Below are positions 25,229 to 34,886 of a stretch of 64,000 bases of DNA, in pieces (position 1 is the first letter of the stretch; each line of letters opens with the position of its first letter). The position numbers and the translations under genes were made by a program. The notes under the pieces are model-generated. The model saw nothing but the letters and a program-made list of their open reading frames with translations, had not been told where the DNA came from and did no database searches. The DNA comes from Castellaniella sp041677825. Its GTDB lineage: Bacteria > Pseudomonadota > Gammaproteobacteria > Burkholderiales > Burkholderiaceae_B. The stretch covers positions 1-64,000 of the forward strand of contig NZ_JBAYPG010000009.1 of assembly GCF_041677825.1 (NCBI RefSeq). Direction: 5' to 3'.

Positions 25229-27250
25229 TCAAATGGTGTCTGCGACGCGAAACAATGCCTGGTTGCGTTCGACCTTGGTACCCGGGGTGCAGCCGATCCA
25301 TTCGATCGTGCCATCGACGGCGGCCTGAATGGGCATTTCCATTTTCATGGACTCGAGCGTCGCCAGGCGCTCACCCGCTGCCACAGACTGGCCGACCTGC
25401 ACGTGCACGCCGATCAGCGTACCCATGATGGGGGCCGCCACGGTACCGGCCCCCTGCGCGCTGGCTCTGGCGCGTGCCGAATGCAGTGGACTGATATCCA
25501 GAGCGAGCGAGCGGTCTGGCGTGTCCGCCCATGCACGGTCGGCGCAGCAGGATGCTTGCATGCGCAGCGTCGTGTCGCCGCAGGAAATCAGGCAATGGCC
25601 ATCATCGTACATTTCATCCAGATGGACAATGAAAAGTTCATCATCCACGCGCACCGGCCAGCCGCCTGCCAGCGTTGTGGGCCCAAAGCCGACCCGCCAT
25701 TTGCGGGCGGCTGATGCAACCTGATACCTGTGGGCGATCGATTCCGCTGCCGGCGTGTCCGGCGCGCGCTGCAGGCGCCAGCCGGTCAGCCCATCATCCT
25801 GCCAGGCGCCCGTGCCGTCCGCATCCCGCGCCGCCTGACGCATGTGGTGGCGCCATACGGCCATCAGCCCGGCTACGCCCTGTGCGGGGGTGTCCGGGGC
25901 CGATCTGGATGCGATCCACTGGTCTATGGTCTCGGTGTGGATGTCGTTGTCCCTGACGGCCTGCAGGTCGAGCAATTCGAGCAGAAAGGCCCGGTTGCTG
26001 GTCACGCCCAGGACCGTGGTCGCATACAGCGCATCGCGCAGGCGTTGCAGTGCCTGCCTGCGTGACCCGTCATGGGCGATCAGCTTGGCAATCATCGGGT
26101 CATAGTGCGGGCTGATCACGGAGCCCGACGCGATGCCACTGTCGACCCGTACCCCAGGGCCTGCATGAAACACCCGCACGGTCCCGGTGGACGGCATGAA
26201 GCCCTGTTCTGCGTCTTCGGCATACAGGCGCACCTGTACCGCATGACCATTGGGCACGGGTACGTCGTCCTGGGTGATCGCCAGCCTGCCGCTGGCCACG
26301 GCCCGTATCTGCAGCTCGATGAGATCCAGGCCGAGTATTCCTTCAGTCACGGGGTGTTCGACCTGCAGGCGGGGGTTGACCTCGAGAAATATCGCCGCAT
26401 CCTGTGTCACTGCAAATTCGACCGTGCCCAGCCCCCGGTATCTGACTTCCCTGCCCAGCGCGACGGCATGGTCCCAGAGCTGTGCGCGGACGGCGTCGAC
26501 GAGGCTGCAGACGGGCGCCTCTTCCAGGACCTTCTGGTGGCGGCGTTGCAGGGAACACTCGCGATCATACAGGTGTATGACGTTGCCCTCGCCGTCGCCC
26601 AGTATCTGTACTTCGATGTGGCGCGGCTGGCTCAGGTAGCGTTCAATGATGACGCGTCCGTCTGCAAAGGACGAGCGGCCTTCCCGAATGGCGGCCTCGA
26701 TCGCATTCTGGGCGGCGTCCATATGATGGATCACGCGCATGCCCTTGCCGCCGCCGCCCGCCACGGCCTTGACCACGCAGGGCAGGGGGATGTCCTTCAT
26801 GCTGCGCATGACCTGCGCGACATCGTCGGAAGCGTCCAGCACGCCTGCCGCGATGGGGATGCCCAGGCGCTGGGCCAGGGCCTTGGATGCCGCCTTGTCA
26901 CCGAACAGTTCGAGCGTCTCCGCGGTCGGGCCGATGAAGGCAATGCCCAGTTCGCCGCATCGGGCAGCCAGCCCCGGATTTTCCGACAGGAAGCCGAAGC
27001 CGGGGTGGATGGCATCGGCCCCTGTGGTCCGGGCGGCCTTCAGGATGGCTTCGATGTTCAGGTAGCTGTCGCGAGCGGCGCCATCACCGATCCATATGGA
27101 TTCGCCGATGTCCTGAACGTGCAGGGCCTGTGCATCATCGGTGGAGTGCACGGTCGCGGCGGCAATGCCCATGCGGCGCAGGGTGCGTGCGATACGGCAG
27201 GCCACTTCGCCCCGGTTGGCAATCAGAATTTTCTTGTACATGTTTTTCAT
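25229..27250 (-). CDS. Biotin-dependent acyl-CoA carboxylase alpha subunit (LiuD-like)
   Basis: The 673-residue protein has an N-terminal biotin carboxylase (KILIANRGEVACRI near residue 10, ATP-grasp loop AVAGGGGKGMRV near 165, EVNPRLQVEHPVTE near 290), a middle BT-type linker domain and a C-terminal biotinyl domain with the biotinylated Lys636 in LESMKMEM. Length and layout match 3-methylcrotonyl-CoA carboxylase alpha; geranyl-CoA and propionyl-CoA carboxylases are similar. Its ATG shares one base with the beta-subunit stop codon (TAATG), so translation is coupled; a second ATG three codons later is possible. It works with the beta subunit encoded just upstream. Confidence 0.9.
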   Translation of the reverse strand: MKNMYKKILIANRGEVACRIARTLRRMGIAAATVHSTDDAQALHVQDIGESIWIGDGAARDSYLNIEAILKAARTTGADAIHPGFGFLSENPGLAARCGELGIAFIGPTAETLELFGDKAASKALAQRLGIPIAAGVLDASDDVAQVMRSMKDIPLPCVVKAVAGGGGKGMRVIHHMDAAQNAIEAAIREGRSSFADGRVIIERYLSQPRHIEVQILGDGEGNVIHLYDRECSLQRRHQKVLEEAPVCSLVDAVRAQLWDHAVALGREVRYRGLGTVEFAVTQDAAIFLEVNPRLQVEHPVTEGILGLDLIELQIRAVASGRLAITQDDVPVPNGHAVQVRLYAEDAEQGFMPSTGTVRVFHAGPGVRVDSGIASGSVISPHYDPMIAKLIAHDGSRRQALQRLRDALYATTVLGVTSNRAFLLELLDLQAVRDNDIHTETIDQWIASRSAPDTPAQGVAGLMAVWRHHMRQAARDADGTGAWQDDGLTGWRLQRAPDTPAAESIAHRYQVASAARKWRVGFGPTTLAGGWPVRVDDELFIVHLDEMYDDGHCLISCGDTTLRMQASCCADRAWADTPDRSLALDISPLHSARARASAQGAGTVAAPIMGTLIGVHVQVGQSVAAGERLATLESMKMEMPIQAAVDGTIEWIGCTPGTKVERNQALFRVADTI

Positions 27251-28830
27251 TACATCCGAAACACGCCGAACCGGGTCGGCTCAGAGGGTACGCGGGCGGC
27301 CAGGTCGAGCAGCAGGGTCAATGTCTGCCTGGTTTCCGCCGGGTCGAGAATCCCGTCGATCCACAGATGCCGGGCAAAGTTGCGCGCGGCCGCAAACGTT
27401 TCGTATTGCTCCCGGATCGGCGCCTTGAACGCGTCTTCTTCTTCTGCGCTCCAGTTCTGGCCCTGGGCTTCGATATTGTGCCGCTTGACCATGGCCAGCG
27501 TGGTCGCGGCCTGATCCGGCCCCATGATCGCCGAGCGTCCATTTGGCCACATGAACATGGCATTGGGGCGGAATGCCCGGCCGCACATGGCCAGGTACCC
27601 GGCGCCGTAGGAGCCGCCCGTGATGAGGGTGAATTTGGGTACGCGCGCTGAACTCATCGCGGTAATGAAGCGCGCCCCGGCTTTTGCGATCCCGCCTTCT
27701 TCGGCATTGCGTCCGACCATGAAGCCGGCCACGTCCGCCAGAAACAAAAGTGGAATGTCCCGTTTGCAGCACAGGTCGATGAAGTGCGTTGCCTTGACCG
27801 CGCTTTCCGTGAACAGCACGCCCGCATTGGCCAGGACGCCAACCCGCCAGCCGCCGATACGGGCGAATCCAGTGATCAGTGTGTCGCCGAATTCGCTCTT
27901 GAATTCGGTCATTTCGCCGCCATCCAGCAGGCATCGGAGGACTTCGCGCGTCGGGGTGGGTATCTTGGTGTTCGGGCTGATCAGCCGGTAGATGTCCGTG
28001 GCGGGCCGCGCGGGCGGCCGGACCGCGGCGCGGTCGCGCAACGGCGCAGCCATGGGCGGCAGTTCGTGCACCAGTTGCCGGGCGATGGCAATGGCGTGGC
28101 CATCGTCTTCCGCAAGGTGGTCGGTGACGCCACTCAGGCGGCTGTGCATCTCCGCCCCGCCCAGAAGTTCCGCGTCGACGACCTCGCCCGTGGCGGCCTG
28201 CACCAGCTGGGGGCCACCCAGATACATGAACCCCTTGCCGCGCACGATCACGATTTCGTCACACAGTGCCGGAATGTAGGCGCCGCCAGCCGTACAGGCG
28301 CCCAGCACCACGGCAATTTGCGCGATGCCCTGCGAGGACATCTCGACCTGATAGCGAAAAATGGCACCGAAGAGGCCATCGTCCGGGAAAATGTTGGCCT
28401 GGTCGGGCAGGAATGCGCCGCCACTGTCGACCAGGGTGATGCATGGCAGGCGATGCTGCAAGGCAAATTGCTGCGCCCGTACATGCTTCCTGCAGGTCAT
28501 GCCGAAGTATGTGCCGCCCTTGACGGTGGGGTCGTTGGCGATGATCATGCAGGCTCGGTCCTGCACCAGCCCGACACCCGTGACCAGGCCGGCGCCGGGC
28601 CCCACGCCCTTGTACATGCCTTCGCCCGCGAGTTCACCCAATTCGAGAAATGGAGAGCCCTCATCCAGCAGCAATTCGATGCGATCACGCACCAGAATGC
28701 GCTCGCGCTTCAGGTGCTTCTTGCGCGCCGTCTCATTGCCGCCCAGCCAGGCTGCATGCCGGGCCTCGAAAAGCCCATCGAGCAGATGGCGGTAAGCGCG
28801 TTCATTGACTTCGTGTTCTTCGGCTTGCAT
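27250..28830 (-). CDS. Acyl-CoA carboxylase beta subunit (carboxyltransferase, LiuB-like)
   Basis: The 526-residue protein has the two crotonase-fold halves of a carboxyltransferase, with a VVLGACTAGGAYIPALCDE stretch near residue 190 and VTGGSYGAGYLAMCGR-like acyl-CoA/biotin-binding glycines near 415. I choose the ATG at 28830, which has AGGAAG 6 nt upstream, over a start 29 codons earlier that would run into the operator region. Its length and neighbours fit 3-methylcrotonyl-CoA carboxylase beta. Geranyl-CoA carboxylase is the main alternative and would need alignment of acyl-pocket residues to exclude. It is the first gene of the minus-strand operon. Confidence 0.88.
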   Translation of the reverse strand: MQAEEHEVNERAYRHLLDGLFEARHAAWLGGNETARKKHLKRERILVRDRIELLLDEGSPFLELGELAGEGMYKGVGPGAGLVTGVGLVQDRACMIIANDPTVKGGTYFGMTCRKHVRAQQFALQHRLPCITLVDSGGAFLPDQANIFPDDGLFGAIFRYQVEMSSQGIAQIAVVLGACTAGGAYIPALCDEIVIVRGKGFMYLGGPQLVQAATGEVVDAELLGGAEMHSRLSGVTDHLAEDDGHAIAIARQLVHELPPMAAPLRDRAAVRPPARPATDIYRLISPNTKIPTPTREVLRCLLDGGEMTEFKSEFGDTLITGFARIGGWRVGVLANAGVLFTESAVKATHFIDLCCKRDIPLLFLADVAGFMVGRNAEEGGIAKAGARFITAMSSARVPKFTLITGGSYGAGYLAMCGRAFRPNAMFMWPNGRSAIMGPDQAATTLAMVKRHNIEAQGQNWSAEEEDAFKAPIREQYETFAAARNFARHLWIDGILDPAETRQTLTLLLDLAARVPSEPTRFGVFRM

Positions 28831-28851
28831 AATTCTTCCTGATGAATGCGT

Positions 28852-28895
28852 ACGGTCGACCGTCCGTTTAAAATGATAACATACGGTCGACCGTA
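28852..28895. promoter_or_regulatory. Twin ACGGTCGACCGT palindromes between divergent operons
   Basis: ACGGTCGACCGT occurs at 28852-28863 and again at 28883-28894, the second extended to a 14-bp palindrome (28882-28895). The centres are 31 bp apart, close to three helical turns, so bound dimers would lie on the same face. The AT-rich spacer (TTTAAAATGATAACAT) probably holds promoter elements for both directions. Palindromes of this kind are typical TetR-family operators. Confidence 0.8.
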
Positions 28896-28936
28896 CGGTT
28901 ATGCTACCATTTCTCAAAAGTCAAATGAACCTCGAC

Positions 28937-29722
28937 ATGACTGACAGCGTACTGATTTCATATCCCGTGGACGGGGTGGGGGTGCTCACCCTTTCCCGTG
29001 TCCACAAGCACAATGCCATCGATCCGGCGACCAGCGAACAGATGGCCAGGAGCCTGGCGCTGCTGGAGAGCGACGACCAGATTCGCTGCATCATCCTGAC
29101 CGGTGCCGGCGACAAGGCATTTTGTGCGGGTGCGGATATCGTTGAACTGCTCCCCGAACTGCGCAGCAGCGTGGCGCAAGGCCGCCATGATCCGCAATTC
29201 TGTGGCCTGACACACCGCTGCGTGACCACCAAGCCATTGCTGGCGGCTGTCAATGGTGTCGCACTGGGTGGTGGGCTCGAACTGGCGCTGGCCTGCGACT
29301 TGCGCATTGCTTCGACTCGTGCGCGGTTCGGCCTGCCGGAAATCACGGTGGGCGTGCTGGCCGGTGGCGGAGGGTGCACGCGTCTGCCGCGCACCATCCC
29401 CTCGGCCCTTGCGGCAGAGATGATACTGACGGGGCGCAGCATCGATGCCGAACGGGCCTTGCAGGTCGGGCTGATCAGCGAGATCACCGCGCCCGAGGCT
29501 TTGCTTGGGCGCGCCCTGGAGATCGCCCAACTCATCGCTGCCCGGGCGCCCAGGGCCGTGCGCGCCTGCACGCGCCTTCTGCGCCATGCGCGCTACACCG
29601 AACTGGCTGGCGCCCTGGCCCTGGAAAGCCAGGAGTTCCAGGGGCTCTTGAAGACGCAGGATGCCGATGAAGGCATGCGGGCGTTTGCCGAAAAGCGTGC
29701 GCCCGTCTATGCAGATCATTGA
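28937..29722 (+). CDS. Enoyl-CoA hydratase/isomerase-family protein
   Basis: This 261-residue crotonase-fold protein keeps both catalytic glutamates (Glu115 in GGGLELAL and Glu135 in GLPEITVG) and the oxyanion-hole stretch AFCAGADIVE near residue 61. It should hydrate a 2,3-enoyl-CoA. In the N-terminal half it resembles methylglutaconyl-CoA hydratases of the human AUH type. ATGs at 28925 and 28937 are both possible and neither has a clear ribosome-binding site; the second gives the usual length. It is the first gene of the long plus-strand operon and lies right after the twin palindromes, so it is likely controlled with the divergent carboxylase operon. Confidence 0.87.
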   Translation: MTDSVLISYPVDGVGVLTLSRVHKHNAIDPATSEQMARSLALLESDDQIRCIILTGAGDKAFCAGADIVELLPELRSSVAQGRHDPQFCGLTHRCVTTKPLLAAVNGVALGGGLELALACDLRIASTRARFGLPEITVGVLAGGGGCTRLPRTIPSALAAEMILTGRSIDAERALQVGLISEITAPEALLGRALEIAQLIAARAPRAVRACTRLLRHARYTELAGALALESQEFQGLLKTQDADEGMRAFAEKRAPVYADH

Positions 29723-29782
29723 GTTGAATGAGCCAATCGGGCGGAACAGCCCATGATGAATGATTCAGACAGGAGACTACCC

Positions 29783-30997
29783 ATGAAACATACTTTGCTT
29801 GCATCGCTGCTCGGCGCAGCGGGCCTGTTGGCCACGGCGTCGGCCGGTGCCGCGTTATCCGACAATGTCGTCAGGATTGGCGTGATGAACGACATGTCGG
29901 GGCCTTATGTCGAAATCGCCGGCCCGGGATCGGTTCTGGCAGCGGAGATGGCCGTGGCGGATTATCTCGCCGCCACAGGGTCCGACCTGAAGGTCGAGGT
30001 CATTTCCGCAGACCACCAGAACAAGCCCGATGTGGGTGCCAGCATCGCACGCAAATGGTTCGACCTCGACGGCGTGGACATGATCATCGATGTGCCCGTG
30101 TCTTCTGTCGCGCTGGCCATCAACCAATTGGCCCGGGAAAAGAACAAGACCTACATCAATACCGGTGCAGGCTCGCCGAATCTCACCGGCAAGGACTGCT
30201 CGCCCAACACCGTGCACTGGTTGTTCGATACCTGGATGCTGGCCAACAGCACGGGGCGCGCCATCGTGGATACCGGGGGCGACAGCTGGTTCTTCCTGAC
30301 GGCGGATTATGCCTTTGGCCATGCGCTCGAAAAAGACACCGGAGAGGTCGTGAAGAATGCCGGTGGGTCCGTGCTGGGCAGTGTGCGTATTCCCATGAAT
30401 ACGCAGGATTTCTCCTCGTTCCTGATCCAGGCGCAGGCATCGGGCGCCAAGATCATCGGCCTGGCCAACGCCGGGTCCGATACCACCAACTCGATCAAGC
30501 AGGCCGCCGAATTCGGCATCGTCAAAGGTGGGCAGAAACTGGCCGGGCTGCTGGTCTTCCTGCCCGATGTGCATGGCCTGGGCGTGGAAAAAGCCCAGGG
30601 GCTGAACATCACCGAGCCCTTTTACTGGGACCTGAACGATGGCACGCGTGCCTGGAGCCAGCGGTTCGCGGCGCAGAATGGCGGGACTTACCCGTCGTCG
30701 GATCATGCGGGTGTCTATGCGGGCGTGTTGCACTATCTCAAGGCGGTGGATGCCGCCGGGACCGATGATGGCGCGGCCGTGGTGGCCAAGATGAAAGAAT
30801 TGCCGACCGACGATCCTTTGTTCGGCAAGGGAGAAATCCGTGCGGATGGCCGCAAGATCCATCCCGTGTATCTGTTCGAGGTCAAGAGCCCCGAAGAATC
30901 CAGCGGGCCTTATGACTATTACACGCTGAAGAAGACCATCCCGGCCGAAGAGGCCTTCCGCCCTCTGGATCAGGGTGGTTGTTCCCTGGTGGATTGA
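29783..30997 (+). CDS. Branched-chain-amino-acid-type ABC substrate-binding protein (first copy)
   Basis: The 404-residue periplasmic protein has a signal peptide (about 1-24, ending AGA) and the Leu/Ile/Val-type type I binding fold (KIGVMNDMSGPY-like opening at about 34). AGGAG lies 7 nt before the ATG at 29783, which is preferred over a start 10 codons upstream. It belongs to the operon that also encodes LivG, LivH, LivM and LivF homologues, so it probably delivers a carboxylic acid or amino acid to that transporter. Members of this family in catabolic operons often bind aromatic or branched acids instead of leucine. Confidence 0.9.
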   Translation: MKHTLLASLLGAAGLLATASAGAALSDNVVRIGVMNDMSGPYVEIAGPGSVLAAEMAVADYLAATGSDLKVEVISADHQNKPDVGASIARKWFDLDGVDMIIDVPVSSVALAINQLAREKNKTYINTGAGSPNLTGKDCSPNTVHWLFDTWMLANSTGRAIVDTGGDSWFFLTADYAFGHALEKDTGEVVKNAGGSVLGSVRIPMNTQDFSSFLIQAQASGAKIIGLANAGSDTTNSIKQAAEFGIVKGGQKLAGLLVFLPDVHGLGVEKAQGLNITEPFYWDLNDGTRAWSQRFAAQNGGTYPSSDHAGVYAGVLHYLKAVDAAGTDDGAAVVAKMKELPTDDPLFGKGEIRADGRKIHPVYLFEVKSPEESSGPYDYYTLKKTIPAEEAFRPLDQGGCSLVD

Positions 30998-31009
30998 AAG
31001 GAGTATCCA

Positions 31010-32158
31010 GTGCGCACGTCCGGCAAGATCGACATCATGGAGTTGCGTCAGGCGGTCAGGGATTTTGCCGTGGCCGAGATCGCGCCACTGGCGCGTCGGG
31101 TCGACCAGGAAAACTGGTTTCTCCGGCATCTCTGGCCTCAATTGGGGGCGCTGGGGGTTCTGGGGCCGACCGTACCCGAGGAGTTCGGCGGGGCGGGGCT
31201 GGGCTACCGTGAACACGCGGTGATTTCGGAAGAGATTTCCAGGGTATCGGGTTCGGTGGGCATCTCTTATGTGGCCCATTCGAACCTGTGCGTGAACCAG
31301 ATCCAGCTGCACGGCACCGAGACCCAGAAGCAGAAATACCTGCCAGCGCTGCTCAGTGGTGAAGCGCTGGGCGCATTGGCCATGAGTGAGGCCGATGCGG
31401 GTTCGGATGTGGTGTCCATGCGCCTGAAAGCCGAGCGCGATGGCGACGACTTCGTTCTCACGGGCGCCAAGATGTGGACCACCAATGGCTGGCATGCCGA
31501 CACGTTCGTGGTCTATGCAAAAACCGAACCCGATGCCGGCAAGAACGGCATCACGGCATTCATCGTCGAGCGCGGCTTTCCGGGGTTCGACACCCGCCAG
31601 CATCTGGACAAGCTGGGCATGCGCGGCTCGGGCACATGCGAACTGGTGTTCGATCGCTGTCGCGTGCCGGCAGCCAATGTGCTGGGGGCGCTCAACGGCG
31701 GGGTCCGGGTGCTCATGCGCGGGCTCGATCATGAGCGCCTGATCGCCTCTTCGGCCTGCATCGGGCTGATGCAGGCCGCACTGGACATTACCTTGCCTTA
31801 TGTGATCGAGCGTCGGCAGTTCGGCCAGCGCATCGGTGAATTCCAGCTGATCCAGGCCAGGCTGGCCGATATGTATACCCGCCTGGGCGCCAGCCGCTCG
31901 TATCTCGAAGTGATGGCCGAGCGGGCCGACCGGGGCGAGGCACTGCGCAAGGAATCCGCCAGTGTGATCCTCTTTGCCGCGGAAGCGGCGACGCGCTCGG
32001 CGCTGGATGCGATCCAGTGCCTGGGCGGCAACGGCTACACGACCGAGTACGATGCAGGACGGCTCCTGCGCGATGCCAAACTGTACGAGATCGGGGCGGG
32101 TACGTCGGAAATCCGTCGGATGCTCATCGGGCGCGAACTGGTCCGTGATCAGCTCTGA
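31010..32158 (+). CDS. liuA: Isovaleryl-CoA dehydrogenase-like acyl-CoA dehydrogenase (LiuA-like)
   Basis: The 382-residue flavoenzyme starts with GTG, 7 nt after AAAGGAG. It closely follows isovaleryl-CoA dehydrogenases: the catalytic glutamate is Glu242 in LMRGLDHERLIAS, matching the unusual base position of that enzyme, and the C-terminal motif is KLYEIGAGTSEIRRMLIG, with no glutamate at the position used by medium-chain enzymes. It should convert isovaleryl-CoA to 3-methylcrotonyl-CoA and feed the biotin-dependent carboxylase encoded divergently. Citronellyl-CoA dehydrogenase is the closest alternative family. Confidence 0.85.
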   Translation: MRTSGKIDIMELRQAVRDFAVAEIAPLARRVDQENWFLRHLWPQLGALGVLGPTVPEEFGGAGLGYREHAVISEEISRVSGSVGISYVAHSNLCVNQIQLHGTETQKQKYLPALLSGEALGALAMSEADAGSDVVSMRLKAERDGDDFVLTGAKMWTTNGWHADTFVVYAKTEPDAGKNGITAFIVERGFPGFDTRQHLDKLGMRGSGTCELVFDRCRVPAANVLGALNGGVRVLMRGLDHERLIASSACIGLMQAALDITLPYVIERRQFGQRIGEFQLIQARLADMYTRLGASRSYLEVMAERADRGEALRKESASVILFAAEAATRSALDAIQCLGGNGYTTEYDAGRLLRDAKLYEIGAGTSEIRRMLIGRELVRDQL

Positions 32159-32182
32159 TGCACTCATGAGAACGCAGGGGTC

Positions 32183-32974
32183 ATGCACATGACAGGCAAC
32201 ACGCATATTCTCGAATGCCGCGGCGTCGAGCGGCGCTTTGGAGGCCTGGTTGCCGTCAGCGGGGTCGATCTGCAGATCGATCGGGGTGAGATCTTTGGCC
32301 TGATCGGCCCCAATGGCAGCGGCAAGACCACCATGACCAATGCCATCACGGGCTTCTATCCGCCGCAGAAAGGGCATATCTTCCTCAGGGGTGAGGACAT
32401 CACGGGTTTTGCGCCCTATCAGGTGGCCCGGCGTGGCGTGGCCCGTACCTTCCAGAATCTGGCCCTGTTCAACGGCATGACCGTACTGGAGAACATCCTG
32501 CTGGGGCGCCATGTTCACATGCGCCCCGGCGTCCTGCGCACCTTTCTGTATCCATGGCTGGCCAGGCCCGAAGAGGTCCGCAACCGCGCGCTGGTTGAAG
32601 ACATCATCGATTTCATGCAGTTGCAGAGCGTACGCCATACGCCAGTGGAGTCTCTGCCCCTGGGGCTGAAAAAACGCGTGGAACTGGCCCGGGCCCTGGC
32701 GGCAGAGCCTTCCTTCCTGATCCTGGACGAGCCCATGGCCGGAATGAACCAGGAAGAAAAAGAGTACATGGCACGGTTCATTCTGGATGCGCGCGATGAA
32801 CAGGGCGTGACGGTGCTCATCATCGAGCATCACATGGACATCATCACCGGCATCTGCGACCGGATCCTGGTGCTGAGCTATGGGGAAGTGATCAGCTCGG
32901 GCATGCCGCGCGATGTGATGTCCGACCCACGCGTCGTTCAGGCGTACCTCGGAGGTGCCCATGCAGCGGCCTGA
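32183..32974 (+). CDS. livG: Liv-type ABC transporter ATPase LivG
   Basis: The 263-residue ATPase has Walker A GPNGSGKTT near residue 48, a signature region around VESLPLGLKKRVELARAL near 157 and Walker B FLILDEPMAG near 178. The signature reads PLGLKKR instead of the usual LSYGQQR, a variation also met in LivG homologues of ligase-containing operons. It pairs with LivF at the membrane complex. Its stop overlaps the next ligase gene by 20 bp, indicating translational coupling. Confidence 0.9.
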   Translation: MHMTGNTHILECRGVERRFGGLVAVSGVDLQIDRGEIFGLIGPNGSGKTTMTNAITGFYPPQKGHIFLRGEDITGFAPYQVARRGVARTFQNLALFNGMTVLENILLGRHVHMRPGVLRTFLYPWLARPEEVRNRALVEDIIDFMQLQSVRHTPVESLPLGLKKRVELARALAAEPSFLILDEPMAGMNQEEKEYMARFILDARDEQGVTVLIIEHHMDIITGICDRILVLSYGEVISSGMPRDVMSDPRVVQAYLGGAHAAA

Positions 32975-34886
32975 ATTCGAATGGCAGGCGGATGGTACGA
33001 GCCTGATCCGCCTGCTTGCGGCCAATGCGGGCTCGCACCCCGAAGACATCGCGTTTCGAGAGAAAGACAGGGGCATCTGGCACCAGACTTCCTGGCGCGC
33101 TGCCTTCGATACCGTACTGCAGTGTGCGGCCGGGCTGCACGAGGCCGGCCTGCAGGCCGACGAGCCCGTGCTGGTACTGGGCGACAACCGTCCGAACCTG
33201 TACATGGGCATGGTGGCGGTCGGGGCCCTGAGGGCTCTGGCCATGCCACTGTATCCGAACGCATCGGTCGACGAGATCATGCTCATCCATGAGGGCGCGC
33301 CGTTTCGTTTCGTGTTTGCCGAAGATCAGGAGCAGGTCGACAAGGCGCTCGAACTGCGTGAACGGGGTGCACGGATCGATCACATCATCTACGACAATCC
33401 CCGAGGGCTGTCGGGCTATACGCCCCCCGGGCTGCTGCCCTGGAGCACCCTGCTGGCCGGCGGGAAGCACCGCCTGGCGGCTGATGGGGCATTGAAGCAG
33501 GCTTTGCTGCAGGGTTCCGGGGCACAGGATGCAGCGGTTTTCATTCATTCATCGGGCACGACCGGCAGGCCCAAGGGGCTCATCCTGTCGCATCGCAATG
33601 TCCTGTCAGCCGTGCGCAGCGCCTATCGGGGCGGGGCATTCGAGTTCAATGAATCCGTACTGGCCTACCTGCCGATGGCCTGGGTGGGTGATTTCGTGCT
33701 CACGCTGTGCGCCGGGCTGGCCCTGCGCTTCACCATCAATGTGCCCGAAGATGCCGATACGGTGCTTCAGGACCTGCGCGAAATTGCCCCCAGCTTCTAT
33801 CTGGCGGCGCCGCGCAGCTGGGATGGCATGCTGACCGGCATTCAGGTCCGCATGGAGGATTCCACCTGGCTGAAGCGACGGCTCTACCGGTATTTCATGG
33901 ATTCAGCCATTGCCGCCGAGCACAGGAAGCTGGCGGGACAGGCGCCGTCCCTGCTCGACAGGGTCCGGCGCCAGGTCGGCGAATGGCTGGTGATGGGGCC
34001 GATCAAGGATCAGCTTGGCATGACGCGGCTGCGCAATGCCTTCACGGGTGGCGAGGCGATCGGCGAAGACACTTTTGTCTTTTATCGCGCGCTGGGTATC
34101 AATTTGCGGCAACTCTATGGCCAGACTGAAAGCAGTGCGCTGGTGGCCATGCAGGCGGTCGACGAGGTACGGCTGCACACGGTAGGCCGGCCCTTGCCCG
34201 GGATTGCGGTGCAGATCGACGATCACGGCGAGATCCTGCTGCAGGCCGACAGCATATTCTCGGCCTACCACGACAACCCTGAGGCCACCCGGGAAACGCT
34301 CGAGCACGGCTGGCTGCATACCGGAGATGCGGGCTACGTCGAGCCTGATGGCCACCTGGTGGTGCTGGGCCGGATCTCCGAAGTGGTGCACACGGCGCAG
34401 GGTGAGCGGTATATCCCGAACTATATCGAGAATCAGCTGAAATTCAGCCCATACATCAAGGATGTGGCGGTGCTGGGCCGTGACCGGCCGGCACTCGCGG
34501 CGCTCGTGTGCATCGATCTCGAGACCGTAGGGCATTGGGCCGAGATCCATGGGATTGCCTACATCTCCTATGCCGATCTGTCGCAGAAGCCTCCGGTGAT
34601 CGAATTGATCAAGTCGGCCGTGCAGCGGGTCAATGCAAAACTGCCCGAGGCGCTTCGGGTGCGCCGCATCGTCAACCTGCCCAAGGAATTCGACGCCGAC
34701 GACGGTGAAGTCACGCGCAACCGGAAGCTGCGCCGCAACGTGGTCGAAGAACGTTACGCCGCAGTGATCGATGCCATCTATGATGCCCGGCCGCAGATCG
34801 ATATCCGCATCCCGGTCGTCTATGAGACGGGTGAAACCGGATTCATCGAGCGTTCGCTGCTCATCGAGGATATTCCATGGATCTGA
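32955..34886 (+). CDS. AMP-dependent acyl-CoA synthetase inside the Liv-type operon
   Basis: The 643-residue ANL-family protein has the motif FIHSSGTTGRPKGLIL near residue 196, LRQLYGQTESSAL near 385 and a HTGDAGYV motif near 455. Its length fits long-chain-type synthetases. It overlaps livG by 20 bp and livH by 10 bp, so it is firmly part of the transporter operon; this livG-ligase-livH order is common in Burkholderiales and suggests capture of the imported acid as CoA thioester. The start at 32955 has an alternative two codons later. The imported acid is unknown, with isovalerate-like compounds favoured by the neighbours. Confidence 0.88.
   Translation: MPMQRPEFEWQADGTSLIRLLAANAGSHPEDIAFREKDRGIWHQTSWRAAFDTVLQCAAGLHEAGLQADEPVLVLGDNRPNLYMGMVAVGALRALAMPLYPNASVDEIMLIHEGAPFRFVFAEDQEQVDKALELRERGARIDHIIYDNPRGLSGYTPPGLLPWSTLLAGGKHRLAADGALKQALLQGSGAQDAAVFIHSSGTTGRPKGLILSHRNVLSAVRSAYRGGAFEFNESVLAYLPMAWVGDFVLTLCAGLALRFTINVPEDADTVLQDLREIAPSFYLAAPRSWDGMLTGIQVRMEDSTWLKRRLYRYFMDSAIAAEHRKLAGQAPSLLDRVRRQVGEWLVMGPIKDQLGMTRLRNAFTGGEAIGEDTFVFYRALGINLRQLYGQTESSALVAMQAVDEVRLHTVGRPLPGIAVQIDDHGEILLQADSIFSAYHDNPEATRETLEHGWLHTGDAGYVEPDGHLVVLGRISEVVHTAQGERYIPNYIENQLKFSPYIKDVAVLGRDRPALAALVCIDLETVGHWAEIHGIAYISYADLSQKPPVIELIKSAVQRVNAKLPEALRVRRIVNLPKEFDADDGEVTRNRKLRRNVVEERYAAVIDAIYDARPQIDIRIPVVYETGETGFIERSLLIEDIPWI

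Noticed and set aside
29855..33286. 1143-codon open frame on the minus strand
   Set aside because: It lies entirely opposite the binding-protein, isovaleryl-CoA dehydrogenase and livG genes, all of which show clear family motifs. Its translation has no recognisable domain. Long antisense frames are expected in GC-rich coding DNA.
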